From Crotalaria pallida (taxonomy: Eukaryota; Streptophyta; Magnoliopsida; Fabales; Fabaceae): a stretch of DNA of 64,000 bases. The DNA lies in NCBI GenBank assembly GCA_037953625.1, contig CM075649.1:88851290-88915289 (forward strand), read 5' to 3'. Positions 1 through 10,982 of this stretch are shown one piece after another. Position numbers and translations under genes: made by a program. The notes beneath the pieces are model-generated. The model saw nothing but the letters and a program-made list of their open reading frames with translations, had not been told where the DNA came from and ran no database searches. Position 1 is the stretch's first letter. The number at the start of each line of letters is the position of its first letter.

Positions 1-3000
1 TAATCATTATCAATAGCATTATCCGACATAATTCAATAGATAAGTAAATAAATAAATCAAAGCATGTTATCAACACAATATCACACAATAACATTGTGGT
101 CTCCGTCACCTTCGTATTAGTGGCCACACAAAACAAACAATTGCCACTATACTACTGACTCAGAACCACTAAGTTCCGATCTTTAAGATGATATGGAACG
201 TCCTAATAAATCACCTAACTACCACGGTGTCTTAGGAAAGCTTCTCTCTCACCTGAGGTCCAGCGATTTAAGTGCGTGTGTTTTCCTTGAATCCTTGTGC
301 TGCCAACTACCCCAACCTCTTTTCTATATCATTCCTCGTAGTGCATAAAACACTTTATGTTATTAACTTATTCGAGAAAATCTTTTCTTAACTGAATACG
401 TGTCTTTTCTTCGTTTGAGTAAACTTTGAAAATATAACCAAAATCAATTATTACTTGAAAACTTAGCTTTAAATCATATGAAAACATGTTTAAACGTGAA
501 AAGCACGTCCAAATAATTCTGGACAGCAAAATAATTTTACAAAATCACTTTAATAAAACTTCGAAAATAATGCAAAACATAATGTTTTTATTTAAACTAA
601 CACTTTGGACAGCCATGCACACATCCAAACAAATCACACTACATACAGTCACCAACAACATTTAGGCATGTAAGTATGCATGACCAAACATAATCAAATT
701 CCAAACCTACACATCAATATTTCTTTTCTTTACTTTAGACAATTTATATCCTTCAAAATCATCATACACATCCCATTTCATACTACTAAACTCTCTAGAC
801 CTATTTAAACTACTTAACCGAATAAGATTAAAGAAAATAAATCAAACATCACAACTTAAATTGCATGAATCAATTTATTTTGTTTTAGGCATTTAAATTC
901 CATCTTCTTTTAATCTTAACCGAATACACATAAACACACACTCACACATATATGCATTCAAATACAACACTCTTCTAAGATCATCTTAATTTATTTATTT
1001 TCTTCATCTTTTAATAAAGAACCGGTTAGAAAATAAATGTTCACAACACAACTTCAAACAATTTATTTTAATATAATTTCACAAAACATACTTATTTCTT
1101 TTATGTCATTTCATTGAAAAAGAGTCTAGCCTACTAATCCTAGCTAGGCCGAATCATCATCATGATAAATCAAGGCTTTAATTTTCAAATATTCATCATG
1201 CATGCACATAGATCATGGATCAATGCAAAGATCATTTTCAAAAACATATTTCCTTGTCTTCTTTATAAAACCGTGAGTTTCACAAGAAATTTAGTAAATA
1301 AAAATTCAATTTCTTAACACAATAAAATCAAGAATTATATCGAAGTCTTTATCCTCTAAGAAAACTCATGCATGCACCTAAAAATCTCTAGGTGAGACAA
1401 TTTTCAACATGCATGCAAGTAAAATGATAACCTAGCATGGTTTTCCTATTCTCCCTAGACTTGGCCAAATGATGACATGCAAGAAGGCAAGTCTTATAAT
1501 TTTTTATTTTCACATGCAAGCATCTAAATCCATAGATCATGTCATTCAAGACTTAAAAACATCATTTTAATTATTTTTTTTTCAAGCTATCAACCAAATC
1601 ATCACACATACACAAAAGAATCTTGATTCAAACTCTTTTCATACCAACAATTATTTTTAAAACTTGCTAGGCTTATTCTCCTATAAAAACCGTGACATGC
1701 ATACAAAAAAATCAAGACTTCACACTCATTTTAGACATACAAAATTCAAGCTTCATGTTTTCTCAAAAGACCATTCATGGATCAAAGCATGCAAAAGAAG
1801 ATCAAAGCAAAATATAAACTTAGACTCAAATCTTCAAGCAAACCGTGAAGAATAGATTAAAAATTAATTTTTTCTAATCATAGAAATAACATGAAATCAC
1901 TTGAATCAAATTAAAAGCATCAAGACCTAAATTTTCTACTTATGGCCGAATCACTTAGTCCTAGATTTGGTGATTTATGAGTTCATTTAGCCCTAGAAAT
2001 CAAAGATCAAGATATAAGAAGAACATGCAAGGGAAAATAAGAACTATAAGGCCACAAAATCAACATGCAAAATAAGATCAATACAAGGCATGAATTTTTA
2101 GCACAACTTTAAACACAACCGTGATGAAGAAAATTTACAAGTAAGAGATCAAAGCTTTTTCACATCAACATTCAAGATCAAAGCATAAGAATGACATGCA
2201 AAACACTTAGATCTCAAGATCACTTAAAAATAATTACATGCATCACAAAAATTAAATAAAGCCCATTAAAAGTCCTTTACAACATAAAAATCACTTAATC
2301 AAACTCTCTCTACCTTAATTCCTAACTTAAATCTTCAAATCTCCTCTTCTCCTCCTCTTGTGTTTGCCTCGGTCTCTCTCTTCTTCTAGGGTTAATGGGG
2401 CTTTCTCCTTGATCTTTGAAGAAAGATGTGTATGGAAGGAAGAAATCAAGGGGGTTTGGTGTTAAAAATTGGGTTATTCACTCTTCTCTTCCTCTTCTCC
2501 CTCCTCACGGCCAAGCTCTTCTCTCTCTAAGTGTCTCAAGAGTTTGATATGCTCTTGAGATTAAGTGTGTTGGTGTTGGTGGGAATGTGAAGGAAAAATG
2601 AGCTAGCCAACACTCACTCCTACGGTTTTAAGAGCAAAGGTAAGGGATGGAATCTTCCTATTTTAGCCTTGGTTCAATGTGTGGGTTTAAGGGCAATTTG
2701 GTCCAACTCAATTGTTGCATGGGAAGGGTCATGTCGTGGGGGACATGGTGGAGCAAAAGTCTTCCCTAGGCTTCATGAGTCACCTGTCCTAATCTCCCTA
2801 TTTTCTATTTAGTTCTAATTTCTTAATGCATAAGGAAATCAATCTTACTTGGTTCTTCTACTCCTTGAATGGCCGAACCACATACACACACATACACATT
2901 CACATGCAAATTTCTTTTCAGGTTTATCATGATAACACATAGCATGAACTCATGGGATAATGCACACACTCAATACATACATGAGCATGCATACAATTAA

Positions 3001-3433
3001 CATTTTGATGGCATCTTGTTCATACGGCAAACATATCATACATTCATGCATCACACATCACTCACATATATTTATTCACATACATTTACACATACATTAT
3101 ATTCTTTTCCATAACTAAATACTCATAATCCTAAGCATACTTATACATACCAAAACCGTATATACACACACCTAGGAAATAATTCTTGTTCCTCATACAA
3201 TAACTCACACAAATATCACAAGTACTTTTACAAAAATATCAAGCATATAGATTTCAAACTCAATTTCTAAAGGTTGAATATTATTTCAGAAAATCATCCT
3301 TTAGAATCATTTATCATCTTAAAAACGTGAATTTAGGAAAATCATTCAAGAAAATATTCTTTCAAAACACTTTTCTCAAAAATGATTTTCTTTAGTGTTT
3401 TAATTTAATACGAGGAATTTGCGGGGTGTTACA
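1..3433 (-). mobile_element. Inverted family-I-type LTR, 5' portion, cut by window edge
   Basis: Read on the minus strand, this LTR begins at 3433 with TGTAACACCCCGC and runs off the left edge. The first 340 bases of the window match the middle of other family-I LTRs (compare about 60240-60430 in the same orientation and 23200-23400 in the opposite one). Shared marks are the AACCGTGA and GGCCGAA motifs scattered in AT-rich DNA. It interrupts the plus-strand family-I LTR that continues at 3434. No coding frame is supported; the short frame at 1664-1855 has no recognisable domain. The start TGTAACACCCCGC is clear, but the body is diverged from the other copies, so family assignment is moderate. 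Confidence 0.7.
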
Positions 3434-3775
3434 ACATGTCTTTGTTGAGATAGCATGATGTTATGGTTATGCATGAGCTACTTGATTTTCTTAATGTGTG
3501 AACTGAATTAATTATCTGTTAAGCAACTGTGATATTGTTTGAGAAATATTAAATTACCCCCTGATTATGAGATGAGTTGAATGGAATGGTGAAAGCGATG
3601 AATTAAGAAAGAAAAGAAAAGAAGTATGGGAATAGAATCATGAGCTGTAAATGAGAAAGAGATAAATAATGAATGGAAAAAAATTAATAGCTGAGTTTGA
3701 GAAAGAATGGAAACGAAATGATGATTATCAAGATTGCGATAAGAACTACTCGACGATGCAAACGAGAAGGTTGAA

Positions 3776-4051
3776 ATGATGAGGAAAAAGGACGCTGATG
3801 GTGTTGCTGAGCAACAACTGAGGAGGAAAGACGCTGATGGTGCTGCTGAGCAACAACTGAGGAGGAAAGACGCTGATGGTGCTGCTAAACAACTGAGAAG
3901 GAAAGACGCTGATGGTGTTGCTGAGCAACAACTGAGGAGAAAGATGCTGATGACGCTGCCGAGCAATGATGATGAGAAAGATGCTGATGATGATGATGCT
4001 GAGCAATGGCTGACGAGAAAGATGTTGAAGATGCTGTTGAGCAAGAGCTGA
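3776..4051 (+). repeat. 39-bp GCTGATGGTG minisatellite in LTR I
   Basis: About four to five copies of a 39-bp unit (GCTGATGGTGCTGCTGAGCA plus 19 bases ending in GAAAGAC) are followed by decayed units. As 39 is a multiple of three, the frames stay open; the plus frame reads a 13-residue repeat (KDADGAAEQQLRR-like). It lies in the part of the LTR I call a putative intron, so I do not annotate it as coding. Matching arrays are at 43966-44241 (same strand) and 55640-55794 plus 59692-59870 (opposite strand). Confidence 0.85.
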
Positions 4052-4520
4052 GAAGAATAATGCTGATGAGATGCACGAGAAAGAGATGTGATGCAAGATG
4101 CTGTTGAGATTCCTTGGTTGGGACTCGTTGAAGGGATGCACCAAGGATGAGCCGACCGTTAGGATTAAGTCGTGAATTAAAACTCTCTAAAACTCTAAAA
4201 CCTTAAAATCCTTTTAAAAGACAGTAACGAACACGGTGAGTCATGAGTGTGATATCGAAGTAGTGGAGAGGAAGGAACCATGAGTATCTGCGGATACTCA
4301 GGCGGAGATTGCATTAGGGGAGGACAATGACGGTGAAACGTCAAGAAGTCTAGAGTACTTTCTAGGTAGAACGAAATTCCACATGTGGTATACGATTGTG
4401 GTAGGGACTGGGTCCAATGCCGTGGTAAGTTCTGCATTACAAACTAGAGTAGTACTATCGCCCCCTAGATTGCAAATCTTGAACAGTGCGAGGGACTGGA
4501 ACGGGGCATTTGAGATTTGC

Positions 4521-4781
4521 CACTGTACCCGAGTTTTCTACAGTGAGCCTTTATTATTTGATATGAAATTATATGAAATGCTATGAATTGAATTGATTTG
4601 AGACTGTACCCGAGATTTCTACAGTTCTCTTGGCTTGGAGCCAATTGTTGAGACAGCTGTCGTGCCCGCGTGGTAAAGGTCCTGTACTCCTGTTTGCTTC
4701 CGACTAGGTTGGGTGGATGACCGAGGAGATGTAGACGTGTGCGCCGATTTTCCTCAATGATGATTTCCCCACATCATTGAG
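4521..4781 (+). other. Conserved multi-hairpin block in LTR I
   Basis: Five inverted repeats lie in 260 bases. H1 is CACTGTA-N11-TACAGTG at 4521-4545. H2 is ACTGTA-N11-TACAGT at 4603-4625. H3 is TTGGCT-TGG-AGCCAA at 4630-4644. H4 is the palindrome GACAGCTGTC at 4652-4661. H5 is CTCAATGATG-N9-CATCATTGAG at 4753-4781. Between H4 and H5 lies a strongly conserved stretch (about 4660-4735). The same block occurs near 24323-24524, 44735-44993, and inverted at 10785-10982 and 55117-55369, with stem bases changing in pairs in H3 and a G-U wobble in H5. A role as an RNA structure is inference. Confidence 0.7.
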
Positions 4782-5144
4782 CGAACCAAAACGATAAGAC
4801 TTAAGAGATTGAAGTAATAAAAAAAAGTACAGTGAAGATATCAAGTATGAGAAATAATTCTTGGAAGAATCGATAAGTTCGAAAACAAGGATCGAGGAAA
4901 GAATTGATAAGAATTGTGAAAGTTTAAGAGAAAGATATTCAGAATACTATTAAGAAAGATCAATCATGAATTTATGTTTATATGCTTATATGATTATTGT
5001 GTTGATGTTATAATTTACATGTTGTTTGCTGTTTTGCTTTAATATTTGCCTATTGTAATTCCACATAGTCGACATTCATTGTTTGGGTAGCTCACTCTCT
5101 CCTTTACTTCTTCTTTCTATTGGAAAATTTGGTATGATCCTTAG

Positions 5145-5330
5145 ATGGAAAATACCGCGAGGTTTCAGCTCACTCAGGAGATAGGGCATCTCCGTTGAAA
5201 GGAGACAACTCTGTGGAATAGACTCCGGAGGTGGAAGAGGACGACGATTCTGCTTGATGGTCCGAGGTTGACACGGAAGAGTGTCTCAGCGTCGAGGATT
5301 AAAACCCACAGGCCCCAGGATCTTCCGACA
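5145..5330 (+). pseudogene. Decayed LTR-encoded small ORF (FQ..REIGA family), LTR I
   Basis: The ATG at 5145 directly follows TTAG (5141-5144) and reads MENTARFQLTQEIG before a frameshift and stop. The same start reads MKNIVRFQVIREIGA on the minus strand at 54735 and MDNIASFQLIREIGA at 32572. Here one base is missing after the GAGATAGG run, so the frame ends after 17 codons. Farther on, another frame (about 5204-5310) carries an acidic tail resembling EEDDDSA, broken by stops. I infer an ancestral protein of roughly 80-110 residues with an acidic C-terminus. Function unknown. The copy at 45358 in the 3' LTR carries the same damage. Confidence 0.5.
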
Positions 5331-5771
5331 GACGAAGATGATTGAGATTTCGATCTGCCAAGGCTCAGAGTTAGATTGCAAGTCTTAGTGTGTATGACTA
5401 GAGGATAGGTAATCCCCTCAAAGCATTGTATACCATTGCAAGTTCTTAGTTGCCATAGCTTTATCATACTGTACCCTGGCTAGAGTTTTTCTTAACACTG
5501 ATGTTTTGAAATAAGTAAATGGGCTGTTGTATTTGAAATGATGTTTTTATGGACAAGTTTCAAGGTGCGGTGTCTTGTGACATCTCGGTTTGGAACTTGA
5601 AAGATTTTACGTAATATGAGAACATGAGTTTTTAATTGAAAATATGTTTTGAAAGTCTAAGTGTTCTCACGTCTCTTTTCGTACATGTTTAAAAAAAAAT
5701 GGCCCAAATTTTCACTATATTGAATTTAAGTAGTTGTGGTTTCAAGTTGCCAAATCGGGGTGTTACAGTTG

Positions 5772-5783
5772 TGGTATCAGAGC
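5772..5783 (+). other. Primer-binding site of element I
   Basis: TGGTATCAGAGC is complementary to the 3' end of plant initiator-Met tRNA and lies four bases after the LTR end GTTACA (5767). This is the site where minus-strand DNA synthesis starts in this class of element. Confidence 0.92.
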
Positions 5784-7470
5784 AATGGTTGATCTAAGTA
5801 ACCTTATGCATGGACTTACATGCTCTGCTTTACGACTCTGTGTGTGTGTTAGTATTAAGATAGCGATAGATAAGGATAGAGGCGCTAAAAGTACGCGGAT
5901 GTTCTCTTGGAATGCACCGGTTTCCGTCTGCCATGGAATCAAGGAGCAGTGATCAGCACCGTCATGGATGTTGATGAGCGATTCAAATCTTCTTTCATTG
6001 AACTTCCCTTTGATGTGAACCCCTTTGTTTGTGATGACCCTTGAGCCATTAGATTTTGTCCTGTGACTAGAACCCTTCTTTTCTTGCTGAAGCTTTTCTT
6101 GTGTAAACCCTATGCATTGCCAAATTGCTTTGGCATGACGTTTGAAAAAGCCTCTTTGAAAATCTTAGACCATGTTCTTGACGAAGCCTTGATTGTTGAT
6201 GAACCTGAAGCTTTTTCTTTTATCTTGGACCATACCTTTGTTCTTCCCTAAAATTTTGGTGAAAATTTTGAACCCTAACACCCTATATCCCGGTCAAGTA
6301 GATGTCCCTAGATTAGGAAGTGAGTTATGAACTGATGTTAGGCAAAAGTTGCAAGGATGAAGGACAATAAGGATTAGTTAGTATGAATGAAAAGAAGTAT
6401 GAGTCTTGGAGAAAATAGGAGTACCCTTTTGAGTCTTAGATAAGTGGTGAGCTATGCAAAGTGATTAGGACTAAGTTTTGACGCCGGATTGGTCAAAATA
6501 AGGGTTTAGGTGGTGATAAGATGAGGAAGAGATTAAGGTGAGAATTAGAATATAGAGTCATAAGTGTCCTGTTTTGAGTTGGAAAATGGTTAGACAGAGG
6601 TGAATAAGTGATGATATGGTAAAGTCGAATTGATAAGATGGTGGAATTTGTGGATAGAACCCTAAGTGTTTTCTCAAGGTTAGGTAAAAAGCTAAGATTT
6701 GATGTGGTAATGGATAATAGGTCTTTGAGTTGAGGAATTTTGATGGTTTAGAATATGAGAAAAACTGTGGAAAGTGGAAAAAGGTTTAGAATGTTTAAGT
6801 TATGTGATTAAGTGTTTGAGATAGGAAGTGAGATAGTACATGTTTCTTAGGGATTAGTGGTTGTTAGAGTAAGAGGAAGATTTGATGGTGACCGTAGAAG
6901 TCTGATAAGGGCAATCATTTGGGGAGATGTGAGACAACCAGAGGATAGATTGGAGCTAAGTGATGGGAAATTTTGTAAGGTTAACCAAAAAGGTGGTTAA
7001 GGATAGGAGTATTTAGAGGTTAAGTCTGTAATGATAAAGGAGGTGTATCGAGATAAGAGTCATTTAAGTTGGGGAGTATTTGGAAGTGTGAGGTTGTGAG
7101 GAGTAGCTTGTTTAGGCTTGAACTGATGAGAAGAATTCAACCCCTAGGTGTGGTAATGCCCTGACCCCAGATGTACGTAACCCTGTTATCTTTGGATACT
7201 GTTTTGATGCCTTTGAACCCCTCAGTCCTTTGTTATCAGTGAAACCATGTTGTTTTTATCCTACCATGTTTGTTATTGAAAGTATTCCAAGAGATTACTT
7301 TTGCAAGTAATCCGTTTGATTCGCTCTTAAGAATGAGGAATAGATGGTGCATAATCAAAGATGTGATGATTGCTGCAGTTAAAGGGGAAAAGAACTTCTT
7401 CAGGGAGCTACGCATTCACAGATCAGACAGACTCTTCGCAGCATTTCTCGAGGACAGAGAAATCTTCAAG

Positions 7471-7480
7471 TTGGGGAGAA
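7471..7480 (+). other. Polypurine tract of element I
   Basis: TTGGGGAGAA immediately precedes the 3' LTR start TGTAACACCCCG. Element A uses an almost identical tract on the minus strand at 14128-14139. Confidence 0.85.
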
Positions 7481-8400
7481 TGTAACACCCCGCATTTTCC
7501 CATATGTGCGTAAACAAATTTCGTCAAAATAAACCTTGAGATTCTGTTTTATAAAAGATTTTCAGACGAGTATTTTACGTGAGTAAGAAATAAAGTGCTG
7601 ATTTTCATGGATTTTTATAAACAAAGCATTTTGTGGATGAAAAGTGAATGATTTTGTTGAGTTTGGAATGATTTGATTTACAAGAAATGAGTTGTGATTT
7701 CATGAAAAGGATGATTTTTATTTGAAATGAATTTCTCATGGATTTGTTGACTTTGAAATTTAACCGTAACTCAGAATTTTATGATCTTTATATGAAAACG
7801 ATCGTCTTGAAACGTAGAATTTGAAAATATAACTTTTAAAATTTTCTGGGTTGATTTATAAAAATTTATTCCCTGAGTTTGTAGAGTACGAATTTCGAGA
7901 TGTGTTTTGTAGAAAATAAATTTATTGCTATGGCTTAAAATTTTTATGTGATATGTGTTGGTTTAATGTGTGTGTAATGAGTGATGCATGAAAATGATTG
8001 TGTGAATGTGATTCTTTAAGTGATGTTTGCATTATTATATGAATTAGTGATTATAATGTCCTAAGTAAATGTGATTAGAAAATAAAAATGTAAGGTATGT
8101 ATGTGTATGTATATGTGTGTGCAACGTATGTATGTATGTATAAGGGCAAGCCTAGAATTTTATTTTCTTGGACAAGAAGCCTATAGAATAGGTTAGAACC
8201 ATAAGTAAATTAAGTGGTAGAAAATTCAAAGTAGAGAAAAGTCATTAGCCATAAAGTGACCCTAGTTCCTTAATTCACTCCACCATGTCCCCTTTGATTA
8301 GATGCCTTACATGCAAACTTTAGGAAGCCCAAAATTACCCTTCCCATTGTGCATGACCAAAACCAACAACCAAGGGCAAAAGAGGGATGATTTTTTGGCC

Positions 8401-8408
8401 TATATATA
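8401..8408 (+). promoter_or_regulatory. TATA box of LTR I
   Basis: TATATATA follows GGCC about 920 bases into the LTR and is followed by a CT-rich leader (TTAGTTCATTTCC). The same GGCC-TATATATA-TTAGTTCATT arrangement occurs inverted near 62831. If it is the promoter, the remaining 4.5 kb of the LTR is transcribed R/U5 sequence. Confidence 0.6.
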
Positions 8409-8629
8409 GATGAAGCCTTAGTTCATTTCCTCCCATTCATTTTCATTTCTTCACTTCCACACTAAACACAACTCTAAGAGTCCATCCAACTCTTAGAGAG
8501 AAAAAGAGAAAGAGAAAGAGAAAGAAGAGGTCGTGGGATCTAGGAAGAGGAAGAAGGAGGTTTAGAGCTAGATCAAGAGTGTTCTTTGAGGATCAAGAGT
8601 GTTACGACTAGAAGATCAACCCTTCCTTG

Positions 8630-8635
8630 GTAGGT
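8630..8635 (+). other. Putative 5' splice donor in LTR I leader
   Basis: CCTTG|GTAGGT lies about 230 bases after the TATA box. The solo copy has the same CCTTG|GTAGGT at 21173. A matching TTAG acceptor precedes the LTR ORF (5143-5144, 45356-45357). Confidence 0.4.
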
Positions 8636-10061
8636 GCCTCGAAGATCAAGAGGAAGATTGTAATAGTTTAGATTTTTCTTTTTAGTTTGTAGATCTTTCT
8701 TCTTTTGTTCTTGCATGTTTATTTTTATGTTTTGAGAGATGAGTTTATGTGTTGTTCTTCCTTGATCATGGACTTTTAAAGACTAAAGTGATTTGTAATA
8801 TGTAGAACATTATGCTTGATCATTCGGTTATGGTTTTCTTGAAGGATCTTGATGTTTTTAAAACTAAAACCTTAAAGATCTAAAGAAAGTTTAAGATTTT
8901 TGTGGAGCTTAAAAATAAATTCCCTTGCATGTTAATTTGCTCCAAACCGTGATTTAGTAAGCTTTTAGAAAAGATTTGATGAATAAATTTATGATCTAAG
9001 CTTGATTAATGATAAAGTTAAGATCTTTGGCTTTGCATGTTGAATCTTCTTGCTAAACCGTGATCTATGATGTGTTTCCATGATTATTTGATGAATAAAT
9101 GCATGATCTAGACTTGATTAGTGAGAAAGTTAAAGTCTTTGGTCTTGCAAGTTAGTTTAATGATGATCCTAATTGATTTAAGTGTGTGCATGTAATGATC
9201 TTTGTTTGATGAGTGAAAAAGTTGAGATCTTTGGTCTTGCATGTCAATTTCAAGAGAAAAGATTACGTTTTCCTTTTAATAAATGACACGGTTTTGAAGA
9301 TAAATTAAAGAAGCAAGCTTTAAAATGATTTTCAAGTATAAACATGATTCAATTTAGTGTTTGATCTTGTGCATGTTTGATTTTGTGAAGCCTATTCGGC
9401 CATACTTGAAAAGAAATAAAATCTATGCTTTTTATTTTGTGGAAAGTTGATGCATGTGTGTTTTAAGGCTAGATCTAATGATTTCAAGTACATGCATGTT
9501 GTTTTCATTAAGTTAAAATAATACCTTTATTTTTAGTTTGAGAAAAAGTGATGAGTTTGAGTTTGTTTTATGCATGTTAAAAATGTTTGAGAAAGATCTT
9601 GTCTTGATGATGTTAATGCATGTGATGTGAATAAATGATGTGGTTGTTTCTTTGAAAAGTGATCTTGAAAAATCTATGTAACAGCCCGATTTTCACTCCC
9701 CAAAACTTAAATGAATTATGATTACTTTCTTGCAAAAATGAGGCTATTTTTTTTTTAAATATAAATTTGTTAATACGTAATCCACCCTTTTGAAAATCGA
9801 GTTGTCACTTTCGAAACTCTCCACTCAAACACCATCATCGGAATATAAAACTGATTTCATTTCAATTAAAAAAAAACATGAGCCACAAGTATTTGAGTAA
9901 CACTCCAAGTGTGTTCCAAAAGTAGGCCATCATTACAAAAGAACTTACAAACCAAAATATAAAAGGTAGCTGATTACATCATTAGTTCATTACAAGATAA
10001 TCCTCGACTGAAAACTCAGATCCTAGACACTAGACATCCTCTAGACACAGATTACAAGACA

Positions 10062-10403
10062 TCACTCATCAGCAGAACTAGCATCCGTCTCCATATCCTC
10101 GCTTGGGTCGGTCTCCGCTGCATGATTGGATTCGCTTGCACTTTCCTCTTCCATAGGTTCAGGAACCACTTCTGCTAAGGGCGCAGGATTACCATTCAGC
10201 TCATGGTGTTCCCGGGGTCCACCATCTTGATAATCTCGCAGAGTGACTTGCCCAACATGCACGTCCATGCCTGCTCCCCGTAGAATGTGCCTCGGATCGT
10301 CGATCTCCAGACGAGTATCTCCTCTCCAGATCCATCCATCAGGTACCACCTCCCATGCACCTCCCTGAAGAGGCCACATGTGGATCGCTACATGATACGC
10401 CAT
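10062..10403 (-). CDS. LTR-internal ORF with acidic tail, element A
   Basis: This 113-codon frame lies about 385 bases from the LTR end. Its ATG follows the acceptor-like GGGTAG directly, as in the other LTR ORFs. The N-terminal half has tryptophans and a GDTRLEI stretch; the last 35 residues are rich in Glu, Asp and Ser (MEEESASES to DASSADE). I do not recognise a family. The layout (MA..., G.W near residue 15-17, a Gly-acidic-LEI-like stretch, acidic end) loosely resembles the 157-codon ORF at 33340-33813 in LTR II. Remote homology is possible but unproven. Function unknown; it could be a fortuitous frame. Confidence 0.45.
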   Translation of the reverse strand: MAYHVAIHMWPLQGGAWEVVPDGWIWRGDTRLEIDDPRHILRGAGMDVHVGQVTLRDYQDGGPREHHELNGNPAPLAEVVPEPMEEESASESNHAAETDPSEDMETDASSADE

Positions 10404-10784
10404 CTACCCGTTGCAATACCGGCGAATGCCAATACGACAACCAGGTAGGAGAGAGTCAGCGCGCCATACGTAACAGGTTGACCGCAAGGTCGCAGAATAG
10501 ACACGATAGAAAGACGCATAGTACCAAGGACACTTGATGAACAAATATACACAGAACAGGACACAAGAACCAGAAAGCAATCGAGCACTTGAAGGATAAC
10601 GCTCTTCTCAAATCGAACTCAACATCATAAATAAAGGTACATAAAATAGATCACACAGAAGAGCAATACTCTCCAACCATTACCACAATATACCACAACT
10701 GAACATCATCATACCTTGCCCATCCTCTTAAATATTCAGCATTTCTTTATTCTTTTGTTATTAAGTTTTATCATACTTAAATCA

Positions 10785-10982
10785 CTCAATGAGGTAGGAG
10801 AAATCACCATCACTGAGGAACGCACACTCTACATCTCCTTGGTCTCCATCCACCTAGTCGGAAGCCAACAGGAGTACAGGACCTTTACCACGCGGGCACG
10901 ACTGCTGTCTCAAAACAGATGGTCCCAGACCAGGAGGATCTCGTCCTCAAATCATATAATAAAGGCTCACTGCCTCGCAGTG
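10785..10982 (-). other. Conserved hairpin block, element A LTR
   Basis: On the minus strand: H1 is CACTG-N5-CAGTG (10968-10982), H3 is TGGTC-TGG-GACCA (10920-10932), H5 is CTCAGTGA...TCATTGAG (10785-10817) with one G-U pair. H3 keeps its TGG loop while two stem pairs differ from the 4630 copy. Confidence 0.65.

Larger units (their letters stand above)
3434..5767 (+). mobile_element. 5' LTR (right part) of non-autonomous gypsy element I
   Basis: The segment ends in CGGGGTGTTACA at 5767 and is followed four bases later by a primer-binding site, which fixes it as a 5' LTR. It closely matches 43830-45974, the right part of the element's 3' LTR. Its left part is separated by the inverted LTR at 1-3433. 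It contains a 39-bp minisatellite (3776-4051), a hairpin block (4521-4781), a splice-acceptor-like TTAG directly before an ATG (5145), and a decayed acidic reading frame (about 5145-5330). Confidence 0.85.
5768..7480 (+). mobile_element. Non-coding interior of element I
   Basis: Only about 1.7 kb separates the PBS from the 3' LTR, and no gag, protease, RT or integrase motif is visible in any frame. The longest frames (5734-5952, 6063-6251, 7270-7485) are short and unrecognised. It resembles a LARD-type non-autonomous derivative that must borrow proteins from a relative. It ends in the purine tract TTGGGGAGAA at 7471-7480. Confidence 0.75.
7481..9676 (+). mobile_element. 3' LTR of element I, left part
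   Basis: It starts TGTAACACCCCGCATTTTCC and parallels 20022-22330 of the solo copy. A microsatellite of GTAT/GTGT units is at about 8095-8145. It is cut at 9676 by inverted element A; the LTR resumes at 43830 after all the nested insertions. The LTR middle, corresponding to roughly 1.3 kb of the solo copy, is missing, consistent with the deletion inferred at 15516-15539. Confidence 0.8.

Noticed and set aside
3565..4144. Ser-rich minus-strand frames and the plus-strand 91-codon KDADG repeat frame (also at 43806-44286)
   Set aside because: Products of the 39-bp minisatellite inside an LTR. No start context, no non-repeat domain.
5769..5783. tRNA gene at TGGTATCAGAGC sites
   Set aside because: Only the 3'-end complement of initiator-Met tRNA is present, directly after LTR ends; these are primer-binding sites, not tRNA genes.
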